Positions 32,893 through 41,912 of a DNA stretch of 43,716 nt are shown here, piece by piece (position 1 is the first letter of the stretch; each line of letters begins with the position of its first letter). A program made the translations under genes and the position numbers. Source of the DNA: Cerina litoralis (lineage in GTDB: Bacteria; Bacteroidota; Bacteroidia; Flavobacteriales; Flavobacteriaceae). The stretch spans positions 1-43,716 of the forward strand of contig JAIRBC010000031.1 of NCBI GenBank assembly GCA_022008415.1, read 5' to 3'. Under the pieces are notes generated by a model that was not told the DNA's origin, did no database searches, and was given only the letters and a program-made list of their open reading frames with translations.

Positions 32893-34116
32893 ATGAAGTC
32901 AAAAAAATCCATCTTGATTATATGCGGGGGAGGGCCCGCCCCTGGGATAAATGCGGTAATCAGCAGCGTGGCCAAAACCTTTTTAAGAGACGGCTATAGG
33001 GTGATGGGACTGCACGAGGGTTTTAAGGGCATCTTTTCGACAGCCCCGCAAATAAAGGAGTTCGATTTTCACCACGCCGACCGTATTTTTAGCCGGGGCG
33101 GTTCTACCTTGATCATGAGCCGGTTTAAACCACGGGGCGAGAAGCCGAACACAAGACTATTTTTGGACAACAATGTAAAACTATTGGTCAGTATTGGCGG
33201 TGACGATACCGCCTCTACGGCGAATAGGATTACCGGATATCTGGAAAAGGAGGGGGTCGTCATTTCTAACATCCACGTCCCCAAGACCATCGATAACGAC
33301 CTTCCGCTACCGGACAGGAACCCCACATTTGGATTCCATTCGGCAAAGGACGAAGGGGTCCGTATTGGCAATACCACTTATGAGGATGCCCGCACCAGCC
33401 AAAATTGGTTCGTCATGTCCACCATGGGGCGTTCGGCGGGCCATCTGGCCTTCGGTATTGCTACCAGTTGCCATTTTCCCATGATGGTGATCCCGGAAAT
33501 GTTCAACCGTACGGAGATTACGCTAGACAAGGTAATCCGGTTGCTGGTTTCGTCCATCGTAAAGCGAAAGATCGAGAACATCCATTATGGCGTGGCCCTG
33601 ATCAGTGAGGGGGTGTTCCATATTCTGCCCAAATCGGAGTTGGATAAATGCGGCATCAACTTTACTTATGATGACCACGGCCATCCCGAACTGGGCAATG
33701 TAAGCAAGTCGCATATCTTTAATATGCTCCTGCAGGAAAAACTAAAGGAACTGGAAATCCCCGTTAAGAGCAGGCCGGTAGAACTGGGCTATGAACTGCG
33801 TTGCTGCAGGCCGATCGGCTTTGACCTTACCTTGTGCACGCTTCTGGGACTCGGCGTAAAGAAATTGTTCTACGAGGGGCATACCGGGTGCATGGTCACC
33901 GCCAATTCCAGGGGCGAGGTTACCCCTTTGTTTTTGGCCGACCTGCAGGATAAGGACGGAAAGATAGCACCGCGATTGGTCGATATCAACTCCGAGTTTG
34001 CCCAATTGTGCTTTAAGAACATGCATTATTTGGAAAACGGGGATTATGGCCGGGCGGAAGCTTATCTAAAGAATCCCGCCGAATACGACTTCAATTTAAT
34101 TTTAACAAAAGCATAA
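32893..34116 (+). CDS. Phosphofructokinase, PPi-type signature
   Basis: Phosphofructokinase-family enzyme. GGGPAPGINAVI is the N-terminal phosphoryl-donor loop. IGGDDTAST (101-109) has Asp where ATP-dependent enzymes have Gly, and PKTIDND (130-136) has the Lys typical of pyrophosphate-dependent enzymes, so PPi is the likely donor and the reaction would be reversible. Substrate motifs are MSTMGRSAGHLA and PEMF. Length (407 aa) is near normal. It is 1 base before KDPG aldolase, in the middle of the KDG branch, so it may run backwards and feed hexose phosphates from alginate carbon, or act on another sugar-acid phosphate. Confidence 0.85.
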   Translation: MKSKKSILIICGGGPAPGINAVISSVAKTFLRDGYRVMGLHEGFKGIFSTAPQIKEFDFHHADRIFSRGGSTLIMSRFKPRGEKPNTRLFLDNNVKLLVSIGGDDTASTANRITGYLEKEGVVISNIHVPKTIDNDLPLPDRNPTFGFHSAKDEGVRIGNTTYEDARTSQNWFVMSTMGRSAGHLAFGIATSCHFPMMVIPEMFNRTEITLDKVIRLLVSSIVKRKIENIHYGVALISEGVFHILPKSELDKCGINFTYDDHGHPELGNVSKSHIFNMLLQEKLKELEIPVKSRPVELGYELRCCRPIGFDLTLCTLLGLGVKKLFYEGHTGCMVTANSRGEVTPLFLADLQDKDGKIAPRLVDINSEFAQLCFKNMHYLENGDYGRAEAYLKNPAEYDFNLILTKA

Positions 34117-34117
34117 A

Positions 34118-34786
34118 ATGGCACAATTTTCAAGAATAGAAGTAGCGACTGCCATGAAGGACACGGGAATGGTTCCCTTGTTCTATCATCCAGATATAGC
34201 GCTGGGAAAAAAGGTCTTAAAAGCCTGTTACGACGGTGGGGCAAAGTTGATGGAGTTTACGGCTAGGGGGGACTTCGCTTCCGAGGTTTTTTTAGAACTG
34301 AACAAATTTGCTATCAAAGACCTCCCCGGAATGATACTGGGTGTGGGCTCGATTACCGATGCCGGAGCCGCTTCCTTATTTATGCAGATGGGAGCTAATT
34401 TTATCGTTACACCTTCTTTCCGTGAGGATATCGCCATCGTTTGCAACCGAAGAAAAGTGCTATGGTCTCCCGGTTGTGGTTCATTGACCGAGATAAATAG
34501 GGCGGAGCAATTGGGTTGTGAAATCGTAAAGCTGTTTCCGGGAGATCTTTATGGACCTAATTTTGTGAAGGCCATCAAAGGGCCACAACCGTGGACCAGC
34601 ATTATGCCCACCGGTGGGGTAAGTACCGAAGAATCTAATTTAAAAGCTTGGTTCGATGCCGGGGTAACCTGTGTTGGAATGGGTTCTAAACTAATTAGTA
34701 AGGAAATATTGAACAATAAAGATTATTCTGGCTTGGAAAATACCGTTAGGAAGACCTTGGAAACGATTTCAAAATTTAAAGACTAA
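34118..34786 (+). CDS. eda: KDPG aldolase
   Basis: Class I aldolase that splits 2-keto-3-deoxy-6-phosphogluconate to pyruvate and glyceraldehyde-3-phosphate, the last step of the alginate route. The Schiff-base Lys138 is in CEIVKLFPGDLYGP and Glu46 is in MEFTARG. ILGVGSITDAG and IMPTGGVSTEE are the other family signatures. 222 aa, normal. It begins 1 base after the phosphofructokinase stop and is followed after 4 bases by the Nramp-fold gene, so all three are co-translated. Confidence 0.93.
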   Translation: MAQFSRIEVATAMKDTGMVPLFYHPDIALGKKVLKACYDGGAKLMEFTARGDFASEVFLELNKFAIKDLPGMILGVGSITDAGAASLFMQMGANFIVTPSFREDIAIVCNRRKVLWSPGCGSLTEINRAEQLGCEIVKLFPGDLYGPNFVKAIKGPQPWTSIMPTGGVSTEESNLKAWFDAGVTCVGMGSKLISKEILNNKDYSGLENTVRKTLETISKFKD

Positions 34787-34790
34787 TACA

Positions 34791-36065
34791 ATGGACAAAC
34801 CCACTGCAAGCCCGTCTTTCTTAAAAAAATTGCTTGCGTTGGTCTTGGCCTTTGGCCCCGGTATTTTTGCCATTGGCTATACCATCGGTACGGGCAGCGT
34901 AACCTCGATGATCGTTGCGGGCAGTACGTACGGTATGCAACTGCTGTGGGTCTTACTATTGAGCTGTATATTTTCTGGAGTCTTGATCTTCACTTATGGT
35001 AATTTTACCCTGGTTACCGGAGAAACCGCACTCTATGCTTTTAAAAAGCATTTAAAGTGGGGCAAGCTTATCGCTATTCTTATCATTATAGGTATTTCCT
35101 TCGGGCAATGGAATTCGCTCATGGGTATCCTGGGAATTTCCGCGAACATTATTTTTGAAATATTCCGTATTTATTTTCCGTCCTTGGAGGCATACCGTTA
35201 TGAATCGGTCCTCCTCATTGCGGTTGTTGTGATAGCTACAATGTATAGATTTCTATTGGTAGGAAAATACGCGTTCTTCGAAAAAATACTGGTCATCTTC
35301 GTCACCATTATGGGACTATCGTTTATTATTTCACTTTTTATGGTCTATCCGCTTCCCATCGAGGTAGTCCAGGGCCTAATTCCTTCGATTCCCGAGGTGG
35401 AAGGAGGTCAAATGATGGTCGCTGCTTTTGTTGGAACCACCATGGCCGCTGCTACTTTTTTATCACGCCCACTATTTGTAAAAGGGAAGGGTTGGACCAT
35501 CGAGAATCTGGGGCAACAAAAAAAGGATGCCATCATTGCGGCTTGTCTGGTCTTTATTATCAGCGCAGCTGTCATGGCCGTGGCCAGTGGTGCCCTTTTC
35601 CATCAAGGTAAGCCGGTAACGAAAGTGTTGGAAATGGTAAACACTTTAGAACCTATAGCCGGAAAATTCGCATTGACCCTTTTCTTTTTTGGAACATTGA
35701 GTGCAGGTCTGTCCTCAATATTTCCGTGCTTGCTCATCGCACCTATTCTCTTGGCCGACTATCAATCGGGCGAATTGGACACCAGTTCGCGACAGTTTAA
35801 AATAATAACGGCATTTGCCAGTTTATTTGCTCTGATCGTTCCCCTATTTGGTGCAAATCCTATTGAGATGCAGATCGTATCCCAAGTGTTCAATGTTTTT
35901 GTCTTGCCCTTGGTGATTCTCGGAATTATTCTGCTGGTCAACAATAAAAATCTTATGAAGGAATACAAGGCCGGGATATGGCTCAATTTAGGCTTGTTCG
36001 CTGCCCTGTTCTTCTCGTGTTTGATCTCCTATAATGGAGTGGTGGCCTTGTTCGATTATTTTTGA
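34791..36065 (+). CDS. Nramp-fold membrane transporter lacking the metal-binding motifs
   Basis: Polytopic inner-membrane protein (about 11 TM, 424 aa) with the overall pattern of the Nramp family (FGPGIFAIGYTIGTGSVTSMIVAGSTYGMQLLW at the start). The TM1 metal motif DPGN is GTGS here (33-36), and the TM6 MPH motif is replaced in GTTMAAATFLSRPLFV (215-230). It is therefore unlikely to carry Mn2+ or Fe2+. It is fused by 4-base spacing to the KDPG aldolase gene, which suggests a substrate tied to sugar-acid metabolism: a keto acid, a uronate, or export of a product. The exact cargo is unknown. Confidence 0.8.
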   Translation: MDKPTASPSFLKKLLALVLAFGPGIFAIGYTIGTGSVTSMIVAGSTYGMQLLWVLLLSCIFSGVLIFTYGNFTLVTGETALYAFKKHLKWGKLIAILIIIGISFGQWNSLMGILGISANIIFEIFRIYFPSLEAYRYESVLLIAVVVIATMYRFLLVGKYAFFEKILVIFVTIMGLSFIISLFMVYPLPIEVVQGLIPSIPEVEGGQMMVAAFVGTTMAAATFLSRPLFVKGKGWTIENLGQQKKDAIIAACLVFIISAAVMAVASGALFHQGKPVTKVLEMVNTLEPIAGKFALTLFFFGTLSAGLSSIFPCLLIAPILLADYQSGELDTSSRQFKIITAFASLFALIVPLFGANPIEMQIVSQVFNVFVLPLVILGIILLVNNKNLMKEYKAGIWLNLGLFAALFFSCLISYNGVVALFDYF

Positions 36066-36103
36066 ATTTCTGTTCATTCAAAATCCCAATATTCAATACA
36101 TTT

Positions 36104-36673
36104 TTAACCTATTTCCCGGACCACCTTCGCCGGAATTCCCGCCACTAACGTATTGTGAGGCACGTCTTTTGTGACCACGGCGCCCGCGGCTACCACCGAA
36201 TTTTCCCCGATGGTCACTCCGGGTAAAATAGTACATGCCGCCCCCAACCATGCATTGCGCTTGACTACGATCGAACCCAAATCCAACGATTTTCGGTCGG
36301 TAGGGTCCAACGGGTGGTTTTCGGTAATCAAATTTGCCTTGGGACCGATCTGCACGTCGTCTTCTATAATTATCCCACCCATATCAAGAAAGGTACAGGC
36401 GTGGTTGATGAACACATTGTTGCCCAGCTTAATGTGCTTTCCAAAATTTGTATAAAAAGGGGCAAAAACCCGTGTGCTGCCATCAATATTACTACCGATG
36501 AGTTGGGCCAGCCGTTCGCGGATATGGTTTACGCTGGCGGAGGTATTCAGGTCGGCCGACAATTTAATGGAGCGGTTGACCAGTTTCCAGACCTTGGGCC
36601 ATTGGGGGTGTTCCTTGGGGATGATTCCCCCCGTTAGCATCAACTCAAAAATATCGATATACTCATTGTCCAA
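36104..36673 (-). CDS. Hexapeptide-repeat sugar O-acetyltransferase
   Basis: Left-handed beta-helix acetyltransferase of the maltose/galactoside acetyltransferase type. An N-terminal helical cap is followed by SNIDGSTRVFAPFYTNFGKHIKLGNNVFINHACTFLDMGGIIIEDDVQIGPKANLITENHP with the catalytic His of ENHP, and by isoleucine-patch hexapeptides to the end (GVTIGENSVVAAGAVVTKDVPHNTLVAGIPAKVVRE). 189 aa, normal. It is convergent to the alginate operon with a 38-base gap and is likely a flanking gene. Confidence 0.9.
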   Translation of the reverse strand: MDNEYIDIFELMLTGGIIPKEHPQWPKVWKLVNRSIKLSADLNTSASVNHIRERLAQLIGSNIDGSTRVFAPFYTNFGKHIKLGNNVFINHACTFLDMGGIIIEDDVQIGPKANLITENHPLDPTDRKSLDLGSIVVKRNAWLGAACTILPGVTIGENSVVAAGAVVTKDVPHNTLVAGIPAKVVREIG

Positions 36674-36694
36674 TTTTTTGTCGTTTTAGGGGTC

Positions 36695-36719
36695 GCAACA
36701 GATCCAATTCATCTGTTGC
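36695..36719. repeat. Perfect 9-bp hairpin between regulator and acetyltransferase
   Basis: GCAACAGAT (36695-36703) and ATCTGTTGC (36711-36719) form a perfect stem with a 7-base loop, in the gap between the two minus-strand genes. No U-tract on either side; possibly an RNA processing or partial termination structure. Confidence 0.5.
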
Positions 36720-36792
36720 AACTCGTTCGGCGTGTCGTGCGCCCCATCCGGTTAATCACCAGGGCTACCGGATGTGGCTCTTGTTATATGGG

Positions 36793-38856
36793 TCATATCA
36801 GTCCCTTATTCTCTAATAACTTTTTCAGTTTATTGTGTTTTTCCCAAAACCGGTTTTTGATCTTTTGCATGACCCCGTTAAATTCCGGATGGGTTTTCAA
36901 TGGTTTAAAGAGCGGGTCCTTTTCCATGAACAGCAAAACCCAATATTGGTAATTATCTTGTGTTGAAAAAACTTTCAGCTGTTCGATCGCCTTGTCGATT
37001 TTCCCTTCATACGCGTACTTTACCGCCGTGCTGGCACTTTTGTAAATGGATTGGTCCGCTTCGCAATATTCCGCATACGCATTGAAAAAAGTGGCGGCCT
37101 GGGCATCAAGCCCCATCTTTTTGTAGACATAGGCAATCTTGATGTCTTCCTGGGGATAAATATCCAGATCGTTTATCTCCCTGGCCTCGACGAATTTTTT
37201 ATAATAATAAAAGGCACTGTCGTAGTCTTCCTGATAATAATTGAACTTCGCCACTTCCTGCAGAATGTCCAATCGGGTAGTGTCCTTGGCCCATTCCGTA
37301 ACCAATCGTTCTTTGGTCTGCTCCAAATTGCCGTCTTTGGCGTACAGTATATAAGATTTCAGGTACGGTGCATAATAATTATGGGGGTTGTAGTCCAAAG
37401 ACCTATTGATATAGTTTAATGCCTCATCGACAAAACCGTTCTGGATGAGGGCGTTGCCCAGCCCCAAATAGATAAAGCTATTGGTGATGGAATCATTGGC
37501 CGCAATATTGAGTTGGACGCCCTTTAAGGCGTACTCCAGGTACTTGTCGGTATTGGGAACGCGGTCGGCATACAAAGTCGCGAGCATCTGCACCACATCC
37601 GAGGAGTTGGGATTGTATTCCAAGGCCTTCTCAAGATGAGGTATGGCCAATTTATACTCCCCGGTTTGCATATAGTAAAGTGCCTTGGCGATCAGGCTTT
37701 CAGCAGATTTGGAATCGTAGAGCAGTGCCTTGTCCGCAAAGTTGTTGATGCGTTCGGTGTATTGTTTTTGTTTCAGGTCTGCATCGAGAAAGTAATACGA
37801 TATTGCGATTTTGGCATAGGCCAAGGAGAACTGTGGATCCTGCCCGATCGCCTTTTCAAATAGCGGAATCGCTTTTTCCCATCCTTCCTTAGTTCTAGAG
37901 TAGTATGGTTCCAATGCTTGAAGGTAATAGTCATAGGCCAAAAGATTTTCCGTGGGCCTTTTCTCGATTTGCTTTAATTCGGCCGGTGTCACTGTAGCCT
38001 TAACCGCATCGGTTATTTTCTTGGCCACTTCATTCTGCAGGGCAAAAACATCATCTAGTTTGCGGCTGTATTGTTCCGACCAAATAGGGCTGTCCGTCGA
38101 AGCTTCGATCAATTGGATATTCAGTAAAACCTGGTCACCCACCCGTTGGCCACTGCCCTCTACCACATAGTTTACATTGAGTTCCCTTGCAATCTCGGGG
38201 ATACCCATCTTATTGTTGGTGTATTTTTCTGCCGAAGTCCGGCTTACTACCCTAAAGTCTTTGATCTTTTGCAAATTGGTCAAGGTAGATTCCATGAGTC
38301 CGTTGATGAAATAAACATTGGTAGAATCGCTACTCTCGTTCTTAAAGGGCAGCACTGCTATGGATTTTTCAATTTCCATCTGGGATGTAGCCGACTTTTT
38401 ACGGAAAAGCAGGAATGATATTGCTACGAACACCAAAGCTACCGCTGCAATGATGGGCCATCGGTATCGCTTCCATAAATGGGGCTTGTCAATTGCTTGT
38501 TCCTTTTCTTCTTCCAACTGCCCCTTGCCAACTTCGCCAGGTGGATACCCGTAATGTTCCCGAAAACATTTAATAAAATAGGAAGTACTTCCAAAGCCTA
38601 CCTGGTATGAAATCTCGGAAACGGTTAAGGAAGTCCCTTTGAGCAGTTCCATCCCTTTTTGTAATCGGACCTTTCGAATGAACTGGCTTGCCGACAGCTT
38701 GGTGTGCTTGGTGATCTTTCTTAGCAGGCTGGAACGACTCATGTTCATGGCCCCTGCCAATTCGGAAACACCAAACTGCTCGTTGGAGAGGTTCTCCACA
38801 ATGAGGGCTTCTACTTGGTCAATAAAATGATCTCCGATAAATGATTGGTCCGACAT
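36793..38856 (-). CDS. AraC-type HTH, membrane, TPR regulator
   Basis: Membrane-anchored regulator. The start at 38856 (MSDQSFIGDHFIDQVEALI) is preferred to an upstream ATG at 38952 because the AraC domain begins at once. Order: AraC HTH (about 10-105, FGVSELAGAMNMSRSSLLRKI and ISYQVGFGSTSYFIKCFREHYGYPPGE), one TM segment (WPIIAAVALVFVAISFLLF), a FlgO/TolB-N-like periplasmic domain (SIAVLPFKNESSD, GLMESTLTNLQKI, YVVEGSGQRVGDQVLLNIQLIEA) and many TPRs to the C-terminus. This HTH-first layout is common in Flavobacteriia. It diverges from the ankyrin lipoprotein gene, which may be its target. Confidence 0.85.
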   Translation of the reverse strand: MSDQSFIGDHFIDQVEALIVENLSNEQFGVSELAGAMNMSRSSLLRKITKHTKLSASQFIRKVRLQKGMELLKGTSLTVSEISYQVGFGSTSYFIKCFREHYGYPPGEVGKGQLEEEKEQAIDKPHLWKRYRWPIIAAVALVFVAISFLLFRKKSATSQMEIEKSIAVLPFKNESSDSTNVYFINGLMESTLTNLQKIKDFRVVSRTSAEKYTNNKMGIPEIARELNVNYVVEGSGQRVGDQVLLNIQLIEASTDSPIWSEQYSRKLDDVFALQNEVAKKITDAVKATVTPAELKQIEKRPTENLLAYDYYLQALEPYYSRTKEGWEKAIPLFEKAIGQDPQFSLAYAKIAISYYFLDADLKQKQYTERINNFADKALLYDSKSAESLIAKALYYMQTGEYKLAIPHLEKALEYNPNSSDVVQMLATLYADRVPNTDKYLEYALKGVQLNIAANDSITNSFIYLGLGNALIQNGFVDEALNYINRSLDYNPHNYYAPYLKSYILYAKDGNLEQTKERLVTEWAKDTTRLDILQEVAKFNYYQEDYDSAFYYYKKFVEAREINDLDIYPQEDIKIAYVYKKMGLDAQAATFFNAYAEYCEADQSIYKSASTAVKYAYEGKIDKAIEQLKVFSTQDNYQYWVLLFMEKDPLFKPLKTHPEFNGVMQKIKNRFWEKHNKLKKLLENKGLI

Positions 38857-39139
38857 GGTGTTTCTTGGCCTCTCGAAATTAGAAAAAATTTGCGGAAATC
38901 CCATACTTATCTGTAGTTCGAAAATTGAAATAAAATTAGCCGTTTGCGCCATAATTGATATCCCTGCGCCATAGTTTTTACACCTTCCGCAAACTTGATG
39001 GATTTAGCCGCATAGCTCATAAGTCTTGCTTCGGTTCATGTCTGACATTTGCGGTAACAAAAATCAATAACATTTATAAAACATTAAAATCATGAAAACA
39101 AAGATTCACGAACACCTATTAAATCTTAATGACAAAGCC

Positions 39140-39742
39140 ATGGGAAAAGTAATTAAAACCATTTCCTTAAAGACACTAGTAAACATTTCCCTTGTTTTAT
39201 TATTATTGACATCTGCCTGCGCCCAGTCGGGCAACAAGACTAAAAATCAAGCAGATAATAAAGTCGAGGCCAAGTCGATTGTAGGGAAACCTGCAATGGA
39301 TATCCAAATGGCGGTATTATCGGGCAATCTGGAAGCCGTTAAGCAGCATATTGAAGCAGGGACCGATATTAACAAGAAGGACGCCATGAGCGGTTCCACC
39401 CCTTTGATCACCGCTGCTAGTTTTGGAAAAAACGATATTGCCAAAGCCCTTATCGATGCAGGGGCGGATCTGACCCCTAAAAACAATGATGGTTCCACTG
39501 CCCTGCATGTAGCTGCGTTCTTTTGTCGGATAGAGATCGTACAGATGCTTATAGACGCCAAGGTAGACAAGACCGCGCGCAACAACTTTGGTGCCACGGC
39601 CCGGGAGACCGTTATGGGGCCTTTTCTAGAAGTAAAGCCCATCTATGAAATGATACAGCAACAATTGGGACCCTTTGGCCTACAGCTCGATTTGACGGAA
39701 ATCGAAAAAACACGTCCTGTAATTGCCATGATGCTACAATAA
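39140..39742 (+). CDS. Ankyrin-repeat lipoprotein
   Basis: Exported protein with at least three ankyrin repeats (AVLSGNLEAVKQHIEAGTDINKKDAMSGSTPLITAASFGKND, ALIDAGADLTPKNNDGSTALHVAAFFCRIEI, MLIDAKVDKTARNNFGATARE). The start at 39140 is chosen because it puts the lipobox LLTSACAQ at the right distance; an ATG at 39092 would add 16 residues. It is divergent from the AraC-TPR regulator with a shared promoter region, the usual arrangement of a regulator and its target. Function unknown; probably protein-protein binding at the membrane. Confidence 0.82.
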   Translation: MGKVIKTISLKTLVNISLVLLLLTSACAQSGNKTKNQADNKVEAKSIVGKPAMDIQMAVLSGNLEAVKQHIEAGTDINKKDAMSGSTPLITAASFGKNDIAKALIDAGADLTPKNNDGSTALHVAAFFCRIEIVQMLIDAKVDKTARNNFGATARETVMGPFLEVKPIYEMIQQQLGPFGLQLDLTEIEKTRPVIAMMLQ

Positions 39743-39744
39743 TT

Positions 39745-39867
39745 AGAGTCTGTCTAGAATGTCCTCTGGCTGCGTTATGATTGTTAAAAAAATACTCATT
39801 TACACGAGCAAACTCCGTTTTTTTGAACTTCACAAGCCTAGCCAGAAAACATTCTAGCTTAGACTCT
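39745..39867. repeat. Palindromic interspersed repeat, copy 1
   Basis: The left arm 39745-39771 (AGAGTCTGTCTAGAATGT..) pairs with the right arm 39840-39867 (..ACATTCTAGCTTAGACTCT) with few mismatches. The centre contains CTGCGTTA and CATTTACACGAGCAAACTCC. The same central motifs occur at 41731-41912. It fills the gap between the ankyrin and acyltransferase genes. Confidence 0.7.
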
Positions 39868-39908
39868 GACTTTATGTACGGACGCTAATTAATTTTAAAA
39901 ATATCATA

Positions 39909-40997
39909 ATGACAACAGAAAGAAGACATGATATCGATTGGTTACGGGTTATAGCCATAGGCCTATTATTAATCTATCATATAGCCATAATTTTTCAACC
40001 TTGGGCCTTGTTCGTCGGCTTTATAAAAAGTGACGAATCCCTAGAGGCTTTATGGACGCCCATGACCATGCTGAACGTATGGCGAATACCACTTTTATTC
40101 TATGTATCGGGTATGGGGGTGTATTTCGCAATGCGTAAACGAAACTGGAAACAATTGCTCCTGGAGCGGACAAAGCGAATTTTGTTGCCCTTCGCGTTTG
40201 GCATAGTGGCCATTGTTCCCTTGCATATGTTTATTTTTCAGAAATACTACAATATGCCGTTGGACTATTATGCCGGGCAGGCCCATTTATGGTTCTTGGG
40301 AAATATCTTTGTATACGTACTTATCCTTTTGCCACTTTTTTATTATCTTAATAAGCTGGGGAACGGTAAAATTAAAAGCGTGTTAACCTCCCTAATGGGC
40401 CATCCGGGTGGACCTTTGTTGATATCCCTATTTTTTGTGATCGAGGTCTTGCTGGTAAAGCCCCAGTTGTTCGCATTGTACGCCCAGACATGGCATGGAT
40501 TTTTTAATGGGTTTCTCGCCTTCTTTTTCGGTTTCCTTTTGGTGTACATTGGTAAGGCATTTTGGCAAACCGTATTAAAATGGAGATGGTTGTATATTGG
40601 TCTGGCCATCATTATGTATGGGGTCAGATACGTACTATTTGGAGCCGAGGCGCCTGGGTATCTCATGGCCATCGAATCCAATTGCTGGATCTTTGGGGTA
40701 TTTGGTCTGGGTTATAAATACTTGAACAAACCAAGTAAAACCTTAAATTACCTAAGCAAAGCCGTGTATCCTGTGTATATCATTCACATGTTTGTACTAT
40801 ACGCCGGGGCCATGCTTATTTTACCATTGGAAATGCCGATCCTGGTAAAATTCATATGCATTGTAGCTTTTACTGGCTTAGGGTGCTACCTTATTTATGA
40901 ATTCATCATCAGAAGGATCGGTTTCCTAAGACCTTTGTTTGGTTTGAAATGGAAATTTGGCAAAGCGGAAAAGCAAAAAAGTATTCTTGAATATTAA
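39909..40997 (+). CDS. Acyltransferase-3 (OpgC-like) membrane protein
   Basis: Integral membrane acyltransferase with about 10 TM segments, 362 aa. The family start is TTERRHDIDWLRVIAIGLLLIYHIAIIFQPWA, with the conserved DWLR and active-site His; WRIPLLFYVSGMGVYFAMRKRNWKQLLLERTKRILLPF is the second hallmark. Such enzymes acetylate or succinylate glycans at the membrane. The acceptor cannot be told. It lies 15 bases before the NAD(P)-binding gene and the pair is flanked by the two palindromic repeats. Confidence 0.87.
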   Translation: MTTERRHDIDWLRVIAIGLLLIYHIAIIFQPWALFVGFIKSDESLEALWTPMTMLNVWRIPLLFYVSGMGVYFAMRKRNWKQLLLERTKRILLPFAFGIVAIVPLHMFIFQKYYNMPLDYYAGQAHLWFLGNIFVYVLILLPLFYYLNKLGNGKIKSVLTSLMGHPGGPLLISLFFVIEVLLVKPQLFALYAQTWHGFFNGFLAFFFGFLLVYIGKAFWQTVLKWRWLYIGLAIIMYGVRYVLFGAEAPGYLMAIESNCWIFGVFGLGYKYLNKPSKTLNYLSKAVYPVYIIHMFVLYAGAMLILPLEMPILVKFICIVAFTGLGCYLIYEFIIRRIGFLRPLFGLKWKFGKAEKQKSILEY

Positions 40998-41012
40998 TTG
41001 AATTTATATCGT

Positions 41013-41732
41013 ATGACGGTTTTAGTAGTAGGCGCAAGTGGGGCAACAGGAAGGCATTTAGTTGAACAGCTTCTCCTTCAAAAACATCGAGTTAAAGCAA
41101 TTGTAAGGTCTCCGGAAAAATTGCCCGCATTGTGGAGAAATAATGACGCCCTTCAAATGATCACCGCAAGTATTTTAATCTTGAGCGACAGGGAAATGAG
41201 GGAGTATTGCCAAGATTGCCATGCTGTAATGTCTTGTCTTGGCCATAACCTAACATGGAAAGGAATCTATGGACAACCCAGGGAATTGGTAACGGAGGCA
41301 ACGCGTAGATTGTGCGATGCCATAAAAGCCAATAATCCAGAGCAGCCCGTAAAATTTATTTTGATGAATACAACAGGCAACCGTAATCGCGACTTAAATG
41401 AACCCATATCATTTGCGCAAAAATGTGTTATTGGCCTTCTCCGCTTGCTATTGCCGCCCCATGTGGATAACGAAAAGGCAGCGGAGTATTTGCGAACCGA
41501 GATCGGACAGAACGATCCATTAATAGTGTGGACCGCTGTAAGACCGGATGGGCTGATCGATGAAAATGAGGTTACCAAATACGAAATACACCCTTCGCCA
41601 ACCAGAAGTGCTATTTTTAATGCTGGTAAAGTTAGTCGCATCAATGTCGGGCACTTTATGGCCAGTTTAGTTAGCGATGGTGATTTATGGAAAAAGTGGA
41701 AAGGACAAATGCCTGTAATTTATTCTAAATAG
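41013..41732 (+). CDS. NAD(P)-binding atypical SDR
   Basis: Atypical short-chain dehydrogenase (NmrA/SDR-a5-like), 239 aa from the ATG at 41013; a TTG five codons earlier is less likely. The dinucleotide motif is VLVVGASGATGRHLVEQLL at the N-terminus, then KAIVRSPEKLP, AVMSCLGHN and VWTAVRPDGLID. No clear active-site YxxxK, so it may be a sensor or isomerase-type protein. Co-oriented with, and probably co-transcribed with, the acyltransferase. Confidence 0.85.
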   Translation: MTVLVVGASGATGRHLVEQLLLQKHRVKAIVRSPEKLPALWRNNDALQMITASILILSDREMREYCQDCHAVMSCLGHNLTWKGIYGQPRELVTEATRRLCDAIKANNPEQPVKFILMNTTGNRNRDLNEPISFAQKCVIGLLRLLLPPHVDNEKAAEYLRTEIGQNDPLIVWTAVRPDGLIDENEVTKYEIHPSPTRSAIFNAGKVSRINVGHFMASLVSDGDLWKKWKGQMPVIYSK

Positions 41733-41912
41733 TGGCCGTCTATAAAGTCCGATAACTGCGTTACGCTCGTTTTGAAAACAGTCATTTACGCCAGTAAACT
41801 CCTTGGTTTTCAAAACCTGCCCGTACCCCGCCAGAATGATATTGTCGGGCGGGCTTCGCAAGCCTTGTTCTCGAACTTTCTAGCTCGGACACAGAGTTTA
41901 TGGATAGACACT
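41731..41912. repeat. Palindromic interspersed repeat, copy 2
   Basis: The outer arms AGTGGCCGTCTATAAAGTC (from 41731) and its approximate complement ending at 41912 enclose a perfect inner inverted repeat GTTTTGAAAAC (41769-41779)/GTTTTCAAAAC (41806-41816). The centre has CTGCGTTACGC and CATTTACGCCAGTAAACTCC, shared with copy 1. A GC-rich hairpin (CCCGCC/GGCGGG, 41827-41852 region) is extra. The left arm includes the stop of the preceding gene. From 41913 to 42082 I see nothing. Confidence 0.7.
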
